Assembly: GCF_001660705.2 (NCBI RefSeq)
Contig: NZ_LYBV02000035.1
Span: 186,001 to 250,000 of the forward strand
DNA from: Saccharicrinis aurantiacus
GTDB taxonomy: Bacteria; Bacteroidota; Bacteroidia; Bacteroidales; Marinilabiliaceae
Length of the DNA stretch: 64,000 nucleotides
Direction of reading: 5' to 3'
Of the stretch, positions 47,037-58,000 are shown in pieces. Position numbers and translations under genes: made by a program. The notes below the pieces were generated by a model, which was not told where the DNA came from, made no database searches, and saw nothing but the letters and a program-made list of their open reading frames with translations. Numbering within the stretch: the first letter of the stretch is position 1; the number at the start of each line of letters is the position of its first letter.

Positions 47037-48482
47037 TTAGTAACCTGGATTTTGAGCAATAGGATTCGTATTTAACTCTGCTCTAGGAATGGGTAAAATG
47101 GCTTTGTTGTGATTGAAATCAATTTCCGATATTTCGCCAAAAAAGTTATCGTGGTCTCTTACTAGTGTTTCGCCATCGCGCAGGGCATCAAAGTAATTAT
47201 GTCCTTCGCCCACTAATTCTTTACGGCGCTCATTCATAATCTGTACCAATGAATAATCATCCAAAGCATAATAATCTACTAGTTCTGTTCTTTTCTCCAC
47301 TAGTGTGTTCAGATACTCAAGCGATATTTGTTTTTTATTTGTTTTAAACGCTGCCTCGGCTGCTATTAAATGAACTTCGCTTAAACGAGCAATAATATGA
47401 TTGTTAACAGCCACATAATTGCTTCCATCTTTACCCGGATATTTTCCGAGATAAGCATCTTTAATGGCATCTGTTCTGCCAGAAAGAACAAAATCAGTAT
47501 TTATTTGCGCTCTTATGTCGGTATCAATCTCCTTAATTAGCGATAGGTAAGATGAGGATAAATGAAAGGCTCCATATCCATCACTTGGCGACATAACATA
47601 ACCCATCGATTCGCCACCTGCATTATTTTCAGATGTACTTACCAACTCAAAAATAGATTCTGAGGATAAACCAACCTTCCACGAATTTTCATAATCAGTG
47701 TAAGCAATTAGTTGGGCCTCGGTACTATCAATGATAGATTTAGCGATGTTGTATGCAAGTTCATCTTCACCCATATACAAGTATACACGTGCTAAAAGTG
47801 TGTTGGCAGCTTCTTGGGTAATGCGTCCGTTATGTTTTTCGTTTGCCAATAGCGAAATGGCTTCTTTAAAATCGCTAATGATTTGCTGATAACACTCCGC
47901 CACGCTGCTTCTACCTGGTTTTTCTGCAGGGTTTAATAATTCGGTAACAATCGGAACGCCTAATGAAGTTCCATTATCAGCCTTGTAAGCTTTACCAAAT
48001 AAGCGTGTTAAATCAAATAATGCCAATGCTCTTAAGGCATAGGCCTCACCAATATAGGAGTTGAGTGTTTCTTGCTCGCTTTCTGTTTTTATTTCAATGT
48101 TCTCTTTCTGATATAAAATACTGTTGGCTGCCTTAATAACCACGTAGGGTTGAGACCATAGGTCTGCAGATATATTATCGGCAGTGGACTGAAAACGGTA
48201 TTCGTTTGATGTGCGAACACCAATTGAAGTACTCATCATATCATTTGCTCTAACATCGCCAATCCAAAGCATTGTACCACCATAATAGTAATGATGTAAC
48301 ATGGCATTGTAGGCACCGTTAAGTGCATAATCAACATCCTTAACGGTTTGTAAAGCCCCTTCTGCTGGTAAGGAATCGGAGGGTTGCATATTGAGCCAAT
48401 CGTGACTGCACGAACTACATATTAGTGCTATTATAATTAGTGATTTTAGTTTTATTGATATGATATGATTTAATAATGTCAT
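47037..48482 (-). CDS. RagB/SusD-family outer-membrane lipoprotein
   Basis: A 481-residue nutrient-binding lipoprotein (ICSSC, lipidated Cys 25). The family is recognised from the N-terminal segment LNMQPSDSLPAEGALQTVKD, TPR-like helices (TLLARVYLYMGEDELAYNIA) and the C-terminal RRKELVGEGHNYFDALRDG and AILPIPRAELNTNPIAQNPG blocks. SusD proteins cap the SusC barrel and bind glycans or peptides at the cell surface. It follows the SusC gene after 65 bases and is co-transcribed with it. No enzyme gene is adjacent, so the substrate cannot be guessed. Confidence 0.93.
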   Translation of the reverse strand: MTLLNHIISIKLKSLIIIALICSSCSHDWLNMQPSDSLPAEGALQTVKDVDYALNGAYNAMLHHYYYGGTMLWIGDVRANDMMSTSIGVRTSNEYRFQSTADNISADLWSQPYVVIKAANSILYQKENIEIKTESEQETLNSYIGEAYALRALALFDLTRLFGKAYKADNGTSLGVPIVTELLNPAEKPGRSSVAECYQQIISDFKEAISLLANEKHNGRITQEAANTLLARVYLYMGEDELAYNIAKSIIDSTEAQLIAYTDYENSWKVGLSSESIFELVSTSENNAGGESMGYVMSPSDGYGAFHLSSSYLSLIKEIDTDIRAQINTDFVLSGRTDAIKDAYLGKYPGKDGSNYVAVNNHIIARLSEVHLIAAEAAFKTNKKQISLEYLNTLVEKRTELVDYYALDDYSLVQIMNERRKELVGEGHNYFDALRDGETLVRDHDNFFGEISEIDFNHNKAILPIPRAELNTNPIAQNPGY

Positions 48483-48547
48483 CTTAATCTGTTTTAAAGC
48501 AATTAACTTTCTGTTTTATGAACTCTTAGCGTAGGTGTTGTTTAAAC

Positions 48548-51500
48548 TTAAAAGTCTACTTGAATACCAAACGTATAGGTTTTCATTGGCGGCAAAGTCC
48601 AATCGTTAAGTCCATTAACTTTTACCTCCGGATCATAAATGTCATTGGCAGCCCAAGTCCATAAATTCATTCCGCTAAAGTATATTCTCACCCGATCCAT
48701 ATTGATGCTTCGCGTAAGTTGTTGCGGTAAAGTATAACCAAAGGTTAAGCTTTTTAAGCGTATAAAATCCGCTTTATGCATAAAGCGGGTAGAGGCTTCG
48801 CCCGATAAACTGGTGTTGCCATATACATAACGTGGTACATCAGTTATGTCACCAGGTTTTTGCCATCTGTCGGCGCCGCTTTCGCGGATGGGAACATACC
48901 AGTGTGCGCCATCATTTTCCGACTGATTTACACCACCTCTTGAGGGATCGGCCGCAGTTCTGTCGTAAGTATATCCGCCAATTCGGTAATTAAACATGGC
49001 TGATAAATCGAAGCCTTTAAGATGGAAGGTGTTGGTAATATTACCCTCTAATATAGGATCAGTTGAACCTACTATAACGGCATTGGCTTCGTTATAATTC
49101 TCTGTTAGTTCGCGACTAATTATATTGCCATGCTCATCTTGCGTATTTGTGTACCACTGAGCGTTTCCATTTTGAGGATTAACACCTACGTATTCGCGCA
49201 AGAATATTGAGTTAATAGAATATCCTTCGCGATAAATTTGAAAGTTAGGCCAAGGAATAACATCATCGTATAACTTAGTAATGGTGTTTTTTACTTGCCC
49301 CATTACTACGGAAGTAGTCCATTGAAAATTCTTATTGGTGATATTATCTGTACTAATGCCCAATTCCCAACCTTTGTTATTCATGCCTCCATAATTAACC
49401 AAGGTGTTTTTAAAACCTGTGGTGTGCGAAATGGGTACCGATAAAATTAAATCTTTGGTTTCTTTATTGAAGATATCGAACTCGATAGACATAAAATCCA
49501 GAATTCGGATATTGGTTCCAATATTTGCCGCATAGTTTTGTTCCCAACGTAAATTAGGATTGTTAATGCTACTATACATGCCACCAATATTGCCATTGTA
49601 ATTATTGCCAAATGAGTATAAACCCTGACTTGCATACCAGTTGTTAGGCAAGGTGCCATTTGTTCCGTATGACCCTCTGATGCGCCAATCGGTTAGCCAC
49701 GTGGCTGAACTTAGAAAGTTTTCTTTTGATAAGTGCCACGATCCAGAAACCGACCAGAAATTACCAAAACGATTGTTCTCGCTTAGGATGGAACTACCAT
49801 CGCTACGATAACTTGCGGATAAGTAATACTTATCGTCAAATACATAATTTACACGCGATAAATAAGAAATTAAGCCTCTTTCGTTTTCCGAACTACTGGC
49901 AGCAGTTACCTGTCCTGCATTTTTAATATGGTATAGCTCACTGTTGGGGAAATCTATCCCAGTCATGGAGCTTACTCTATCCGTAGTGTGCTCCACTTCA
50001 TACCCTGCTAAAACATTAATAGAATGCCTATCGTTAATGGTTTTATTGTAGGTTAAAATATTGGATGAGGTAATGGTTTGCCAATATTTACTATTCATTT
50101 GAGTTTTACCATTGGTTGCTCTACCATCGCGAGATTCGCTAGGATTGAATTGAGTAAAATCAGTAAATATTAAATCGATACCCAATGTACTTTTAAAGTT
50201 AAGGTTGGGCAGTAAATCGTAACTGGCATTTAAGCTAGATAAACTTCTTTTGGTAAGCGTTCGGTTAATATTATTTAATGATTGTTCGTAGGCAATATTA
50301 GGGTAACCATTGGGTAAATTTTCGTTGTAAGTACCATCAGTGTTATAAATGGGTAAAGTAGGACTTAAGAAAATATTCATGCCGTACACTGGGTTGGTAA
50401 AATAGCTAGTGCCATCGAGTATTCCGTTTTGCTCAGAGGCCGATAATGTGGTGTTTACTCCAAACGAAAGTTTATCGCTCACCTTATGGTTAATATTTAC
50501 TCTACCAGATAGTCTATCAAAATCAGAACGCTCAACAACACCCTCTTGTTTTAGGTAAGATATAGAGGTGAAGAATCGGGTTTTCTCATTTCCGCCACTT
50601 GCCGAAAAATCGATGTTTTGATTCACACCAACTCTAAAAAGTTCCGATTCCCAATCAGAATATCCTCCATTTGGGATAGGGGCAATGCCATCCAATGTTG
50701 GGCCGCTTATGCCAGAATTACCATTACCATCAACGTGGCTTGCTGCTTCTTCGTATGAATAGCCATTGTCGGTATAATAGTTAATTAATCCTTCACGTTT
50801 TATTTCTCTTTCAGTATCTCCATCTACTTGGCGTACCAAAGGCATTGCAAAATCAGAAAAACCATATTCTGTTTTCAGTTTAAACTGGGTTTTATTGTTT
50901 TGTCCTGTTTTGGTGGTAATTAATATAACGCCATTGGCAGCTCTCGATCCGTAAAGTGATGCTGCAGCCGCATCTTTTAGTACGGTTATGTTTTCAATAT
51001 CATCAGGATTAATAGAGCTCATAACATTGCTCGACATAGTGCTTGATCCCGATAAATCGCCACTTACCACAGGCACTCCATCAATTACATATAATGGTTC
51101 TTTCGAACTTGATATTGATCCGGTTCCTCTAATTCTCATGCTCATACCTGAACCAGGTTGCCCACTTGTATTGCCAACACTTAAACCTGCTACACGTCCT
51201 TGTAAGGCTTGAGAAACATCGGCCACAGGTAATTCAGTGAGTTCTTTCGAACTTAAACTAGCGGCACTACCCGTAAACGATCGTTTTGAAGTGGAGCCGT
51301 AGGCCACCACCATTATTTGTTCTAGTTCTGTCGTCTCCGACTTTAAGAATACCTTAAGGGGTTTATTGATGTTTTTCGCATCAATTTTAAACGATTGCGG
51401 AACATGTCCGATGTACGATACATCAATTAGAACAGGTAAATTGGATAACTCTAACTCAAAATTACCATCAAAATCGGTTTGTATTCCATCGTGTGTGCCA

Positions 51501-51682
51501 TTTATAACAACCGCGGCACCAACAATTTCTTCACCGGTATCATCCTTAACATTTCCTCTTAACTTTTGCCCCTGAGCTTGTGCTGAAATATTTACGGTAA
51601 GGCAGAGTATAATTAAAAGCATTAGTAAGATGCTTTTGTGTTGCTTTAATTTAATAGTGCTGCGAACGACGCTCAAATTCAT
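48548..51682 (-). CDS. SusC/RagA-family TonB-dependent transporter
   Basis: A 1044-residue outer-membrane transporter. A long basic stretch precedes the signal peptide core (about 18-34). A carboxypeptidase-regulatory-like domain follows at about 39-113 (LRGNVKDDTGEEIVGAAVVI), then the SusC-type plug with VVAYGSTSKRSFTGSAA, RVAGLSVGNTSGQPGSGMS and YVIDGVP, ending in a barrel of about 800 residues (QVDF). It has no STN domain, so it is not an anti-sigma-coupled receptor. Together with the SusD gene it imports an oligomeric substrate. The upstream gap to the TruC gene is 279 bases and divergent. Confidence 0.95.
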   Translation of the reverse strand: MNLSVVRSTIKLKQHKSILLMLLIILCLTVNISAQAQGQKLRGNVKDDTGEEIVGAAVVINGTHDGIQTDFDGNFELELSNLPVLIDVSYIGHVPQSFKIDAKNINKPLKVFLKSETTELEQIMVVAYGSTSKRSFTGSAASLSSKELTELPVADVSQALQGRVAGLSVGNTSGQPGSGMSMRIRGTGSISSSKEPLYVIDGVPVVSGDLSGSSTMSSNVMSSINPDDIENITVLKDAAAASLYGSRAANGVILITTKTGQNNKTQFKLKTEYGFSDFAMPLVRQVDGDTEREIKREGLINYYTDNGYSYEEAASHVDGNGNSGISGPTLDGIAPIPNGGYSDWESELFRVGVNQNIDFSASGGNEKTRFFTSISYLKQEGVVERSDFDRLSGRVNINHKVSDKLSFGVNTTLSASEQNGILDGTSYFTNPVYGMNIFLSPTLPIYNTDGTYNENLPNGYPNIAYEQSLNNINRTLTKRSLSSLNASYDLLPNLNFKSTLGIDLIFTDFTQFNPSESRDGRATNGKTQMNSKYWQTITSSNILTYNKTINDRHSINVLAGYEVEHTTDRVSSMTGIDFPNSELYHIKNAGQVTAASSSENERGLISYLSRVNYVFDDKYYLSASYRSDGSSILSENNRFGNFWSVSGSWHLSKENFLSSATWLTDWRIRGSYGTNGTLPNNWYASQGLYSFGNNYNGNIGGMYSSINNPNLRWEQNYAANIGTNIRILDFMSIEFDIFNKETKDLILSVPISHTTGFKNTLVNYGGMNNKGWELGISTDNITNKNFQWTTSVVMGQVKNTITKLYDDVIPWPNFQIYREGYSINSIFLREYVGVNPQNGNAQWYTNTQDEHGNIISRELTENYNEANAVIVGSTDPILEGNITNTFHLKGFDLSAMFNYRIGGYTYDRTAADPSRGGVNQSENDGAHWYVPIRESGADRWQKPGDITDVPRYVYGNTSLSGEASTRFMHKADFIRLKSLTFGYTLPQQLTRSINMDRVRIYFSGMNLWTWAANDIYDPEVKVNGLNDWTLPPMKTYTFGIQVDF

Positions 51683-51906
51683 GTTTTATTTTTTTTAGTT
51701 ATCTACTACTTGTTTAGCCTAAATAGTGCCATACTTCTTGCTTTAGGCCTAACTGATTGTAGTTTAGTTTTATGAAGTGTTTTTATTTGATTGACACTAT
51801 GTGGATGTTGTGGAATTTATTGTGCAATGTGTGGAATATTTCTACAGTTTTGTGGGGTGTTAGTGCTTTGTTATGAAATTAAATATTGTGCTATGTTCAT
51901 ATTGCA

Positions 51907-51937
51907 TTGCTTATGGAGATACATTACTATACATTTG
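51907..51937 (+). promoter_or_regulatory. Bacteroidota-type promoter of the pseudouridine synthase gene
   Basis: TTG at 51907-51909 is followed, after 20 bases, by TACATTTG at 51930-51937, a match to TTG-N19/20-TAnnTTTG. The ATG is at 51962. Confidence 0.7.
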
Positions 51938-51961
51938 CAAACTCATTTTCATTAATCTTTT

Positions 51962-52642
51962 ATGCTTCAAATTATATATCAAGATGAACATTTGGTGGTA
52001 ATAAATAAGCCGCATGGTTTATTAGTGCATCGCAGTCCCATTGCTGCCGATGCGGAGGAGTTTGCGGTACAGATGTTGCGCGATCAGATACAGCAGAAGG
52101 TATTTCCGGTTCATCGAATTGATAGAAAAACATCAGGTATTTTGGTTTTTGGTTTGAATGGAGAAATTGCCCGTCTGATTCAGGAGCAGCTCGAAGACCA
52201 TGCTACCAAGAAAACCTATTTAGCCATTGTAAGAGGGTATTTTCCTGATTCGCTTGAATTGGATTATCCCTTAACTAACGATACGGGTAAAGTACAAGAA
52301 GCACTAACTCATTTTAAATGTTTAAAACATACCGAGGTGGATGTGCCTTTCGGTAAGCATGCTACCTCGCGTTATTCCTTAATTGAGGCTTATCCCAAAA
52401 CAGGACGTATGCATCAAATCAGAAAGCACTTAAAACACCTGCGTCATCCTATTATTGGCGACAGACCGCATGGATGTAACAAGCAAAATCGTTTGTTTAA
52501 GGCGCAGTGGAATATGACTACCATGATGCTTCATGCTCAAAAGCTAAACTTAAGCCATCCCATAACAAATGAACCTTTGCACTTGGAGGCGCCTTTGTTT
52601 AGTACCTTTAAGGAAATGATTGATACATTAAAATTTGATTGA
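51962..52642 (+). CDS. truC: RluA-family tRNA pseudouridine synthase, TruC-like
   Basis: A 226-residue pseudouridine synthase. The catalytic aspartate is D54 in HRIDRKTSGIL, with the family motifs INKPHGLLVHR near 14-24 and PKTGRMHQIRKHLKHLRHPI near 150-170. The short length without an S4 domain, and the KPHGLLVHRS start, fit TruC, which forms pseudouridine at position 65 of tRNA. Another RluA-type specificity cannot be excluded. The nitroreductase gene follows after about 20 bases, probably on the same transcript. Confidence 0.88.
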   Translation: MLQIIYQDEHLVVINKPHGLLVHRSPIAADAEEFAVQMLRDQIQQKVFPVHRIDRKTSGILVFGLNGEIARLIQEQLEDHATKKTYLAIVRGYFPDSLELDYPLTNDTGKVQEALTHFKCLKHTEVDVPFGKHATSRYSLIEAYPKTGRMHQIRKHLKHLRHPIIGDRPHGCNKQNRLFKAQWNMTTMMLHAQKLNLSHPITNEPLHLEAPLFSTFKEMIDTLKFD

Positions 52643-52662
52643 ATAGATATAATATCCCCAAA

Positions 52663-53391
52663 ATGACAACGATAAATACTCCTTTTGAAGAAATAGTGCG
52701 ATCACGACGATCAATGCGTCGTTACGACCAAACAATATCTTACGATAAATCCATTGTAAAGAAGAGTCTAGAACTAGCTATGCTTTCGCCCAACAGCAGT
52801 AATATGCAATTGTGGGAGTTTTACCGAGTGACTTCTGATGAGGCCAAAAAGAACATTGCACATTTCTGTTTAGATCAGAATACAGCTAAAACAGCTAGCG
52901 AGTTGGTGGTTTTCGTGGCTCGCCCTGACCACGTTAAACGATCAATACAACACAATCTCGACTTAGTAAACGATGAAAATAGCTTTGAAAAAAAGAGTCA
53001 TCGCGAGCGCAGAAGAACTTATTATAGTAAAACCATGCCTATGTTTTACTCAAACGATTTCATGTTTATATTCAGCCTGCTGAAAAAGTTATTTGTTACC
53101 CTTATCGGGATGAAGAAACCAATGGTTCGTGAGGTTACTGCCATCAATAAAAAAGTAACCATCCACAAGAGTGTAGCTTTGGCAGCACAAACATTTATGT
53201 TGGCAGTAAAGTCTTATGGTTACGATACTTGTCCGCTTGAGGGCTTTGATTCCAAGCGTATAAAAAAGTATTTAGGCTTACCCAAAGCTGCAGAAATAAA
53301 TATGGTTATTACAGTGGGTAAAGGTACCGAAGAGGGCATTTGGTATCCGCAAAAGCGCTATGATTATGATATGGTTGTAAAAGAGGTTTAG
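52663..53391 (+). CDS. Nitroreductase-family FMN oxidoreductase
   Basis: A 242-residue flavoprotein. The ATG at 52663 (MTTINTPFEEIVRSRRSMRR) is preferred over an in-frame TTG at 52639 that overlaps the upstream stop. FMN-binding features are RSRRSMRRYD near 12-21, the LSPNSSNMQLWEFYRV block and, later, AAQTFMLAVKSYGYDTCPLE. The family reduces nitro compounds, quinones or flavins using NAD(P)H. Members of this size are common in Bacteroidota and their natural substrate is usually unknown. It follows the truC-like gene closely. Confidence 0.9.
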   Translation: MTTINTPFEEIVRSRRSMRRYDQTISYDKSIVKKSLELAMLSPNSSNMQLWEFYRVTSDEAKKNIAHFCLDQNTAKTASELVVFVARPDHVKRSIQHNLDLVNDENSFEKKSHRERRRTYYSKTMPMFYSNDFMFIFSLLKKLFVTLIGMKKPMVREVTAINKKVTIHKSVALAAQTFMLAVKSYGYDTCPLEGFDSKRIKKYLGLPKAAEINMVITVGKGTEEGIWYPQKRYDYDMVVKEV

Positions 53392-53396
53392 TATAA

Positions 53397-53440
53397 TTTA
53401 CGCATGGTGCAATTATCCTTTAGATTGCACCATGCGTAAA
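53397..53440. terminator. 17-bp perfect inverted repeat between convergent genes
   Basis: TTTACGCATGGTGCAAT (53397-53413) and ATTGCACCATGCGTAAA (53424-53440) are exact reverse complements around a 10-base loop. It starts 6 bases after the nitroreductase stop and its right arm lies inside the coding end of the VF530 gene. There is no clear T-run on either side, so it is an atypical bidirectional terminator or another kind of site. Confidence 0.65.
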
Positions 53441-53640
53441 TATAATTGTTCTACTTTTTCACGTGCCCAGGGAGTTCTTCTCAGAAACTTGAGGCTCGAT
53501 TTTATTGAGGGGTCAAAGTTGAAACATCTAATATTGATTACCGCACCAAGTTGATCCCAATCATATTCCTCAACCAATTGTTCTAGCATATCTGCTAATT
53601 TTACACCATGTAAAGGGTCCTTATTTGTATTTTTGCTCAT
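53413..53640 (-). CDS. VF530-family small DNA-binding protein (DUF2132)
   Basis: A 75-residue protein. The ATG at 53640 (MSKNTNKDPLHG) is preferred over an in-frame TTG three codons upstream. The family signature is clear: KDPLHGVKLADMLEQLVEEY, DWDQLGAVINIRCFNFDPSI and KSSLKFLRRTPWAREKVEQL. VF530 proteins are short helical proteins reported to bind DNA; their role is unknown. The stop codon and last residues are encoded within a 17-bp perfect inverted repeat. It is convergent with the nitroreductase gene. Confidence 0.92.
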   Translation of the reverse strand: MSKNTNKDPLHGVKLADMLEQLVEEYDWDQLGAVINIRCFNFDPSIKSSLKFLRRTPWAREKVEQLYLRMVQSKG

Positions 53641-53740
53641 AGTTGGCAATATAATAGATTTTATACAAGAGACAAGTACATACCGTAATCGGAGCTATGT
53701 TATTTGTCAATTATTCAAGCTTTCACGTTTAATTTAAATG

Positions 53741-55090
53741 CTAATTATTTAACATTAATAGGGTTTTTGTAATATCACCACTAAGTCTTAAAAGCTCATT
53801 TTCATTAAGCTTTACTGTATATAAGGCATCTAAATATCTGTTCGATGCTTCAGCATAGTTTGTTTGCATTTGTCTGAACTCTATAAAATCAGATCGCCCA
53901 ACTTTATACCTATCCAAGGCAATGGTGGCATTTTGCTCTGCAATTTTTCTATTGTCACTTTCAAGATCTACTAATATTAGGTTGTTTTGGTAGTTCTGGT
54001 AAGCCAAAATAATTTCGTTCTTAAGCTGTAATTCTCTTTCTTGCATTGCCAATAGGCTGTTTTCGTGTTCTATTTGTGCCACCTTTTTTCTGCGTTTTAC
54101 ATTGCTTCCATCATAAATATTCCATGATAGTGTAAAGGCATAAGACAGACCAAATTCTTTACTTAATGAGAGGTTGCCATAGGAGGCATCGGAGTACATA
54201 TATCCATAATCAGCAGCAAAGTTAAGAGCCGGAAACTGTTCTGCTTGCACCTTTTTTATGCCTAAATAGGCGATGTTTTGTTCGCGTTGTGCTACTAATA
54301 AAGATGGATTATTGAGGCTTGAACGCATAATCACATCTTGAAGGTTTATCAGCTCAAGCACCTTAAGTGAATCATTAGTATTGTACGATACATTTAAATC
54401 GGCTTCAACAGCTAGCATGTTCAGCAAAGTGATCTTTTGTTGTTTTACCAAATTCTCTTGTCTGATTAAAAGTGATTTATCTGCATTGTAATCCACTTGC
54501 GCAGCTAAGTGCTCTTGATACGAAGCTCTTCCGGCATCATATTTATCTTTCACAATCTTTTTTCGTTGATCCGATACTTCAAGCACTTCCTCTAATACTT
54601 TAAGTTTGGATTCTTCCACTACAATTGAATAATGCAAATCACTCACTGATGCCACAATATTATCAATGGCAATTTTAGCAGTAAATTCACCCATTTGCTC
54701 AAACTCATTTAATTGTTGTTTACTCACAAACATTCCCATGCCATCAAACAAAGTCCAGTTTAAACCGCCTCTTAGGTCAAAAACATCTCGCTTACCATCT
54801 TCAATAGTTCTGATCTCATCGCTATTAAAGAATTTTTGCTCCACATCTTTATGTGCTGAAGAGTATGAAGATTGAACACCAATGGTGGGTAAAAATCCGG
54901 CATTACCAAGGGTATTATTGGTTTTGTTAATCTCCATATTATTGTTGTTAATTCTGATGGAGAAGTTATTTTCTAGTGCTGTTGCAAGTACTACTTTTAA
55001 GTTTAAACTGTCATTTAAATCTTGTGCTAAAATAGGTGCACCAATAATAAATGATACTATTATTGTGCTTATTGTTTTATAAAGTTGCAT
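53741..55090 (-). CDS. TolC-family outer-membrane efflux protein
   Basis: A 449-residue outer-membrane channel protein with a signal peptide ending near residue 22 (GAPILA). It shows the two-fold helical repeat of the TolC family with long coiled-coil segments; a typical pattern is LKVVLATALENNFSIRINNN near the start and YKVGRSDFIEFRQMQTNYAE in the second half. It is the last gene of the efflux operon, 3 bases after the RND pump. It forms the exit duct of the tripartite pump. Confidence 0.92.
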   Translation of the reverse strand: MQLYKTISTIIVSFIIGAPILAQDLNDSLNLKVVLATALENNFSIRINNNNMEINKTNNTLGNAGFLPTIGVQSSYSSAHKDVEQKFFNSDEIRTIEDGKRDVFDLRGGLNWTLFDGMGMFVSKQQLNEFEQMGEFTAKIAIDNIVASVSDLHYSIVVEESKLKVLEEVLEVSDQRKKIVKDKYDAGRASYQEHLAAQVDYNADKSLLIRQENLVKQQKITLLNMLAVEADLNVSYNTNDSLKVLELINLQDVIMRSSLNNPSLLVAQREQNIAYLGIKKVQAEQFPALNFAADYGYMYSDASYGNLSLSKEFGLSYAFTLSWNIYDGSNVKRRKKVAQIEHENSLLAMQERELQLKNEIILAYQNYQNNLILVDLESDNRKIAEQNATIALDRYKVGRSDFIEFRQMQTNYAEASNRYLDALYTVKLNENELLRLSGDITKTLLMLNN

Positions 55091-55093
55091 AGT

Positions 55094-58000
55094 TTAATTT
55101 TTATCAGATTCTAGCTCTTCAACAAGCGCTGTTTTACTTGATAAATAAGTGTAAATAGACGGTACAATGTAAAGGGTTAAAAGAGATGCGAAAAACATAC
55201 CTCCAATAACTGCAATTCCCATAGCCTGGCGACTTGCAGCTCCTTCACCAGTTGCCATAGCTAAAGGTAGAGTACCAAATATTGTGGATAGAGCAGTCAT
55301 TAATATTGGACGAAATCGTGATGAAGCTGCTTCCATAATCGCCTGATTGCGGTGCATGCCCGATTGCTTTTTTTGGTTGGCAAATTCAACAATAAGAATA
55401 CCATTTTTAGTTACCAAGCCAATTAGCATGATGGCCCCAATTTGGCTAAATATATTCAGACTCTCATTAAATAACCACATAGACATTAAGGCACCAAAAA
55501 TAGCTAAAGGAACAGTTAATAGGATGATAAATGGATCTTTAAAACTCTCAAATTGTGCTGCCAAAACAAGGTAAATAAGGGCAATGGCAAATAAAAACGC
55601 AAATAGTAAACTATTTGAACTTTCCTTTAATTCTTGCGCATTACCACGTAGCTTGCTGCTAAACCTATCATTTAATACTTTATCCTTAACACGATCTAAT
55701 GCATTAATACCATCACCAAGCATATAACCATCGTTTAGGTTGGCTTTAACAACGGCCGATATAAAACGATCGTCGCGGAAGCGTTTGGGTATATCTGATG
55801 ATTCTTCGAGGTTAATAAAGTTATCTAATGAAATCAGGCGCCCTGTGGTTTGACTGCGAACATTAACGGCCTGTAAATCGTTGGGCGATGATCGTTTTTC
55901 TCTTTCAAGCTGACCAATTACTTCGTATTGGCGTCCTTCCATCAAAAAGTAATCGTAGCGCTGACCGCTTAAGCCCAATTGTAAGGTTTCGGAAATATCC
56001 ATTACTGAAACCCCTAAGGTTTTGGCTTTGTCTCTATCAATTGTAAGAAGCAACTCTGGTTTAGAGAAGCTTAAATCGGTATCCACATAGGAGAACTCTG
56101 GTTGTAAACGAGCCTCTTCTATAAAGTCAGGTGCTTTCTCCATTAAGTCATCTAGAGTAGGGGCTAATAGGATATACATGATATCTGCCCCTCCACGCAT
56201 TGAACCAATTGTTGGAGGCTGTACTACGGATGTTTTAGATCCTATTACGTTAGATAATCCCTTTTTTATTTTAGTTGCATATTCCGCTTGTGATACATCG
56301 CGTTTGGTAATATCAGCAAAGCGGATAGTTGTTCTCACTTGGTTGGTACCAGTTGAACCTGAACCAGGAGCTGTAGTCATAGTTACTGCATCGCGATCTT
56401 CTTCAGGAATTTGCTCTTGTACCATATTCCATAAGTCAAGGGCATACCTATCTGTCGACTCAAAGGTGGTTCCTTCTGCTCCCGTTGAGTTAACTCTTAA
56501 TTCACTTCTATCTTCTAGAGGAGCCAATTCTTCGGGTATTAAATTGTACAATTTTCCGATAAGAACCGTACAAATTATAATGATTGGAATGGCCAGCCAT
56601 TTGGCTTTCATAAAGGTTGTAAGCGATTTTGAATAGGCATTTGTGAGGGCTATAAAAAAGGGCTCAGTCCAACTATAAAACTTTGTTGGTGTTTCGCGTT
56701 TTCGTAATAGTTTAGTCGATAGCATAGGAGCTATTGATAAGGCAACAAAGGAGGAGATAATAACTGCACTTGTTAAAACAATAGAAAACTCGCGGAATAA
56801 ACGTCCTGCCATTCCATCCAAGAAAATGATTGGAAGAAAAACAGCTACCAAAGCAATGGTGGTTGCGATAACTGCAAAATAAATTTCTTTACTACCCTTT
56901 AGCCCAGCTTGCATTGGGTCTATTCCTTCTTCTATCTTTCCATAGATGTTTTCGAGTACAACAATGGCATCATCAACAACTAAACCAATAGCTAATACAA
57001 TGGCCAGTAGGCTAAGCACATTAATGGAAAAGCCAAATAAGTACATGACAAAGAATGTTCCGATTAAGGAAATAGGAATGGTTATTAATGGGATGATACT
57101 ACTTCGCCAATCGCGAAGAAATAAGAAAATAATAGCGGCCACTAATAAGAAAGCAATGAAAATACTATTTTTCACTTCCAATATTGATTTGCGAATATAG
57201 GTGGTGGCATCAAAGTCAATGTCTAATTTAATATCATCAGGAAGGTTGTTTCGTAATTCTGCTAAACGAAGGTAGAACTCATCTGCAACTTCAATACTAT
57301 TAGAGTTTGGCAAAGGAATTATATCAAGGCCTGTTGCCGGAATTCCATTTCTTCGAAGAATGGTGCGTTCGTTTTTTGCGCCGTAATCCACATGCGCTAC
57401 ATCTTCAAGTCGGATAAATTTATTGCCACTTTCTTTAAGAATTAAACGCTTAAAATCTTCGGGTGTATTTAACCTCCCTAAGGTTTTAATGGTAATTTCT
57501 ATGGCTTCACCTTCAATTGCCCCTGAAGGTAGCTCTACATTTTCGCGTTTAATGGCATCTCGTATATCTTTGGGCGTAAGTTTGTGACCGATTAATTTAT
57601 ACGGATCTATCCTGATACGCATCGCATAAAGTTGCTCACCAACGTTTTGCACCTCACTAACATCCTTTATGGTTTGTAGTTTTTCCTTAATTACATTATT
57701 GGCATAATGACTAAGGTCGAGCAAAGATCTTTCGGATGAGGAGATAGAAAGCGATAAAATAGCTACTGCTTCGTCATCAGCTTTTGCAACAGTAGGAGGG
57801 TCGCAATCAGAAGGCAACAAACGCACAGCTCCTGAAACCTTATCACGCACATCGTTGGTTGCTGTTTCTAAATCTACGTCAATATCAAACTCAATTTTCA
57901 CATAACTCATCCCTTCTTTGGTGAATGAAATTAAGTTTTTTACCCCTGATATTCCATTAACAGCTTCCTCAATGGGTTCGGTAATTTGCGATTCAACCAC

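Noticed and set aside
56178-56636. 152-codon plus-strand frame opposite the RND pump
   Set aside because: Antisense shadow of a conserved pump gene.
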